This document shows positions 40,470-40,628 of a DNA stretch of 40,628 nucleotides, one piece after another (within the stretch, counting starts at the first letter, position 1; every line of letters starts with the position of its first letter). The notes below the pieces were generated by a model that saw nothing but the letters and a program-made list of their open reading frames with translations, made no database searches and was not told where the DNA came from. Source of the stretch: an uncultured Chthonomonas sp. (GTDB lineage Bacteria; Armatimonadota; Chthonomonadetes; Chthonomonadales; CAJBBX01); the NCBI GenBank assembly GCA_903885605.1, contig CAISJD010000197.1, positions 1 to 40,628 of the forward strand, written 5' to 3'. The position numbers and the translations under genes were made by a program.

Positions 40470-40628
40470 CTAGATCTCCATCACGGCGGGCACGATGACC
40501 GGCCGCCTGCCAGTGCGCTTCTTCAGCGACTTGGCCGTCACATCGCGGATGACCATGCGGGCGCTGTCCGGGTCCACGTCGTCGGCGTCGGCGGCCAGCG
40601 TCTCCAGGGCCTCGGTGACCTTGGTGCG
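40470..40628 (-). CDS. rnj: Ribonuclease J, C-terminal fragment (5' end outside window)
   Basis: Only the last 52 residues are inside the window, running leftward and ending at TAG 40472-40470. The frame reads VTEALETLAADADDVDPDSA and later KKRTGRRPVIVPAVMEI. The ending matches the RNase J signature (KRTGRRPxIxPVIMEV-like), from the C-terminal domain that helps dimerisation. RNase J is a metallo-beta-lactamase-fold endo/5' exonuclease of mRNA decay and rRNA maturation. The catalytic part cannot be checked. It is the first visible gene of the leftward array. Confidence 0.85.
   Translation of the reverse strand, partial: RTKVTEALETLAADADDVDPDSARMVIRDVTAKSLKKRTGRRPVIVPAVMEI

Noticed and set aside
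1-40628. Mobile element, prophage, CRISPR array or toxin-antitoxin system
   Set aside because: No transposase, integrase, direct-repeat array, att-like repeat at the tRNA or small toxin-antitoxin pair was recognised in reading both strands.

Overview
The window is GC-rich, densely packed bacterial chromosome. No insertion sequence, phage gene or CRISPR array was seen, and no gene-free stretch exceeds about 240 bases. The cell looks diderm: there is an Lpt-type lipopolysaccharide export cluster, lipoprotein and Sec-type signal peptides, and periplasmic multihaem cytochromes. The mix includes ribonuclease J, MrfA/MrfB repair proteins, a DUF3084 protein beside a RuvC/YqgF-like nuclease (a pairing I recall from cyanobacteria) and a DUF6785-type membrane protein. 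This best suggests an uncultured lineage such as Armatimonadota. That assignment is an inference; no marker gene is decisive.

Positions 1-3636 (+) hold lower glycolysis: the 3' end of gap, then pgk, a TIM-barrel sugar-isomerase-like protein and tpiA. A perfect 16-bp hairpin separates gap from pgk. Positions 3685-10040 (+) are a tightly spaced run: rlmN, a LptC-like lipoprotein, a LptA/OstA-like protein, lptB, one LptF/G permease, a DUF3084 coiled-coil membrane protein and a RuvC/YqgF-like nuclease. Positions 10057-14980 (+) carry a GH38 alpha-mannosidase and an 813-residue YVTN-propeller/phosphoesterase fusion. A CAT-anticodon tRNA (- strand) follows, with its predicted promoter overlapping the start of a histidine kinase that is paired with a LuxR-type response regulator. 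gmk and ricT end this rightward half.

From 18562 most genes lie on the - strand. First come two tandem MrfA-type helicases and MrfB, with mrfB transcribed first. Next are a phosphatase-like membrane protein, recN and a large DUF6785-type membrane protein. cysE is the only + strand gene here. Then come a secreted Xaa-Pro aminopeptidase, a multihaem cytochrome c/cytochrome b fusion, and two small monohaem cytochromes that end in EF-hand-like calcium loops. The far right is one leftward array: ribonuclease J (cut by the window edge), a short-chain dehydrogenase, an ApbE-like flavin transferase, an Nramp-related metal transporter, and AraF- and AraH-like sugar-transport subunits with no AraG ATPase between or beside them.

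The most unusual locus is the Mrf cluster (18562-24584). The middle gene is a full-length 919-residue helicase paralogue. It keeps the Walker A lysine and the four-cysteine C-terminal motif but has altered motifs II, III and V, and it is joined by a 4-nt overlap to an intact-looking MrfA. This looks like an active/inactive helicase pair working with an MrfB exonuclease. The second notable locus is the cytochrome group at 32661-35322.
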